64,000 nt of DNA from Shinella lacus (lineage in GTDB: Bacteria; Pseudomonadota; Alphaproteobacteria; Rhizobiales; Rhizobiaceae). The stretch spans positions 62,001 to 126,000 of the forward strand of contig NZ_WHSB02000016.1 of NCBI RefSeq assembly GCF_010994755.1, in the 5' to 3' direction. Under the pieces are notes generated by a model. It was not told the DNA's origin. It was given only the letters and a program-made list of their open reading frames with translations, and did not search any database. The translations under genes were made by a program, and so were the position numbers. Shown here piece after piece: positions 63,411 through 64,000 of the stretch (position 1 is the first letter of the stretch; each line of letters starts with the position of its first letter).

Positions 63411-64000
63411 GATCTACCCCATGTCGACTTAATCAGTGATTCGATTTCGGCATTGACGTTATTCATCGATTCCAGCGCGCGGTCATAGGTCGCCCTGTGG
63501 AATTGGCTACGGTCGATCTCGAACAGAGTCTGGTTTGTAATGCCTGCATCTGAAACGGCCGTACTTTTCAGCATTGGATTGACAAGCACGTCTTCACCAA
63601 ACATCGAGCGAAGAAATGCGACCATTTGATTCTGAGGGCCGTCAGTAGGTTCGAATCGCGTGATGAGATAGCGCATCCAATTGCTTCGATCTTCCGCGCC
63701 GGCCTCAGCGATCTCGTCAAGTAGGGCACTCATCATAGAGAGGAATTGGTTCATCGACATCACATCAAGCATTTGAGGGTGGATCGTTATGAGTGCCGAC
63801 GTCGCAGCCGTAAGGGCGGAGAGCGTTAAAAAGCCTAGTTGAGGTGGGCAGTCTATTACGACAACATCATACGCGTCTTCCACCTCTTGAATGACGGCCT
63901 GCAGCCGGGCAAAGAAAAGGACGTCGTCTGGCTTACGTTGCAGGAGAGCCTTCGGCGTATCGTGCTCAAACTCCATGAGTTCGAGATTGCCGGGGATGAG
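63407..64000 (-). CDS. repA: partition ATPase RepA (ParA family), N-terminus beyond the window
   Basis: About 197 C-terminal residues are present; the frame is open to the right edge (LIPGNLELMEFEHDTPKALL). The Walker B-like DVVVIDCPPQLGFLTLSALTA and TRFEPTDGPQNQMVAFLRSMFG are RepA landmarks. The Walker A part lies outside. RepA with RepB also represses the operon promoter. Confidence 0.95.
   Translation of the reverse strand, partial: LIPGNLELMEFEHDTPKALLQRKPDDVLFFARLQAVIQEVEDAYDVVVIDCPPQLGFLTLSALTAATSALITIHPQMLDVMSMNQFLSMMSALLDEIAEAGAEDRSNWMRYLITRFEPTDGPQNQMVAFLRSMFGEDVLVNPMLKSTAVSDAGITNQTLFEIDRSQFHRATYDRALESMNNVNAEIESLIKSTWGRS

Noticed and set aside
1-64000. CRISPR arrays and intact insertion sequences
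   Set aside because: No regularly spaced repeat array and no complete transposase gene with terminal inverted repeats was found on either strand.

Overview
The window reads as part of a large repABC plasmid or secondary replicon of an alphaproteobacterium of the Rhizobiales, most likely Rhizobiaceae. The evidence is a repABC locus at the right edge (repA running off the end, repB, an antisense RNA, repC and a 16-bp parS-like palindrome), GC-rich coding sequence, SyrB-like proteins, HWE histidine kinases, and the plasmid block integrase / DUF1403 / ScpB-like / RHE_PE00001 remnant. No rRNA, tRNA, CRISPR array or intact insertion sequence was seen.

Layout. 1-7 kb is a non-homologous end-joining locus: a partial HARP-like gene, two Ku genes, a short ATP-dependent ligase, the three-domain LigD, a DUF4112 protein and a small membrane protein. 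Promoter-like GGAAC elements in this area suggest control by the general stress (EcfG/RpoE2-type) sigma factor. 7-18 kb holds stress and signalling genes: a cold-shock protein, two HWE kinases, a receiver protein, HU, a PAS-GGDEF protein, a YihY-family membrane protein, a GFA-family protein and SyrB-like proteins, plus decayed LysR and hydrolase fragments. 18-28.6 kb holds transporters and small metabolic genes: an NepI-like MFS pump, a Tat-exported Cys-hydrolase with two cyclophilin-like proteins and a LysR regulator, a SulP transporter, an arginase-family gene with an in-frame stop, a nitrilase-family amidohydrolase with an Lrp regulator, a PACE efflux protein and a second MFS protein.

28.7-39.2 kb is one 11-gene leftward operon with a divergent GntR/FCD regulator. 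It encodes a DUF1185 protein, an alpha/beta hydrolase, a flavin reductase carrying a Nudix-like tail, a luciferase-like monooxygenase, an aldehyde dehydrogenase, a NIPSNAP protein, a polyamine-type ABC importer and succinate-semialdehyde dehydrogenase. The simplest reading is uptake, flavin-dependent ring cleavage and hydrolysis of a small (perhaps N-heterocyclic) compound, ending in succinate.

40-54 kb is a defence island, by gene content. It holds an XRE-ImmA/IrrE pair, a membrane Abi-like protein, a CHAT protease, an unknown protein divergent from a three-Cys DUF5131 plus TcmP pair, a second TcmP, and a complete Hachiman (HamA/HamB) system. The DUF5131/TcmP/unknown-protein module and the CHAT gene are the best candidates for an undescribed system. 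54-61 kb holds the integrase/DUF1403/ScpB-like plasmid block, DUF6283, a Fic-serine recombinase operon with repeated operator-like sites, and a decayed extra copy of the repC 3' end. The functional repABC locus closes the window.
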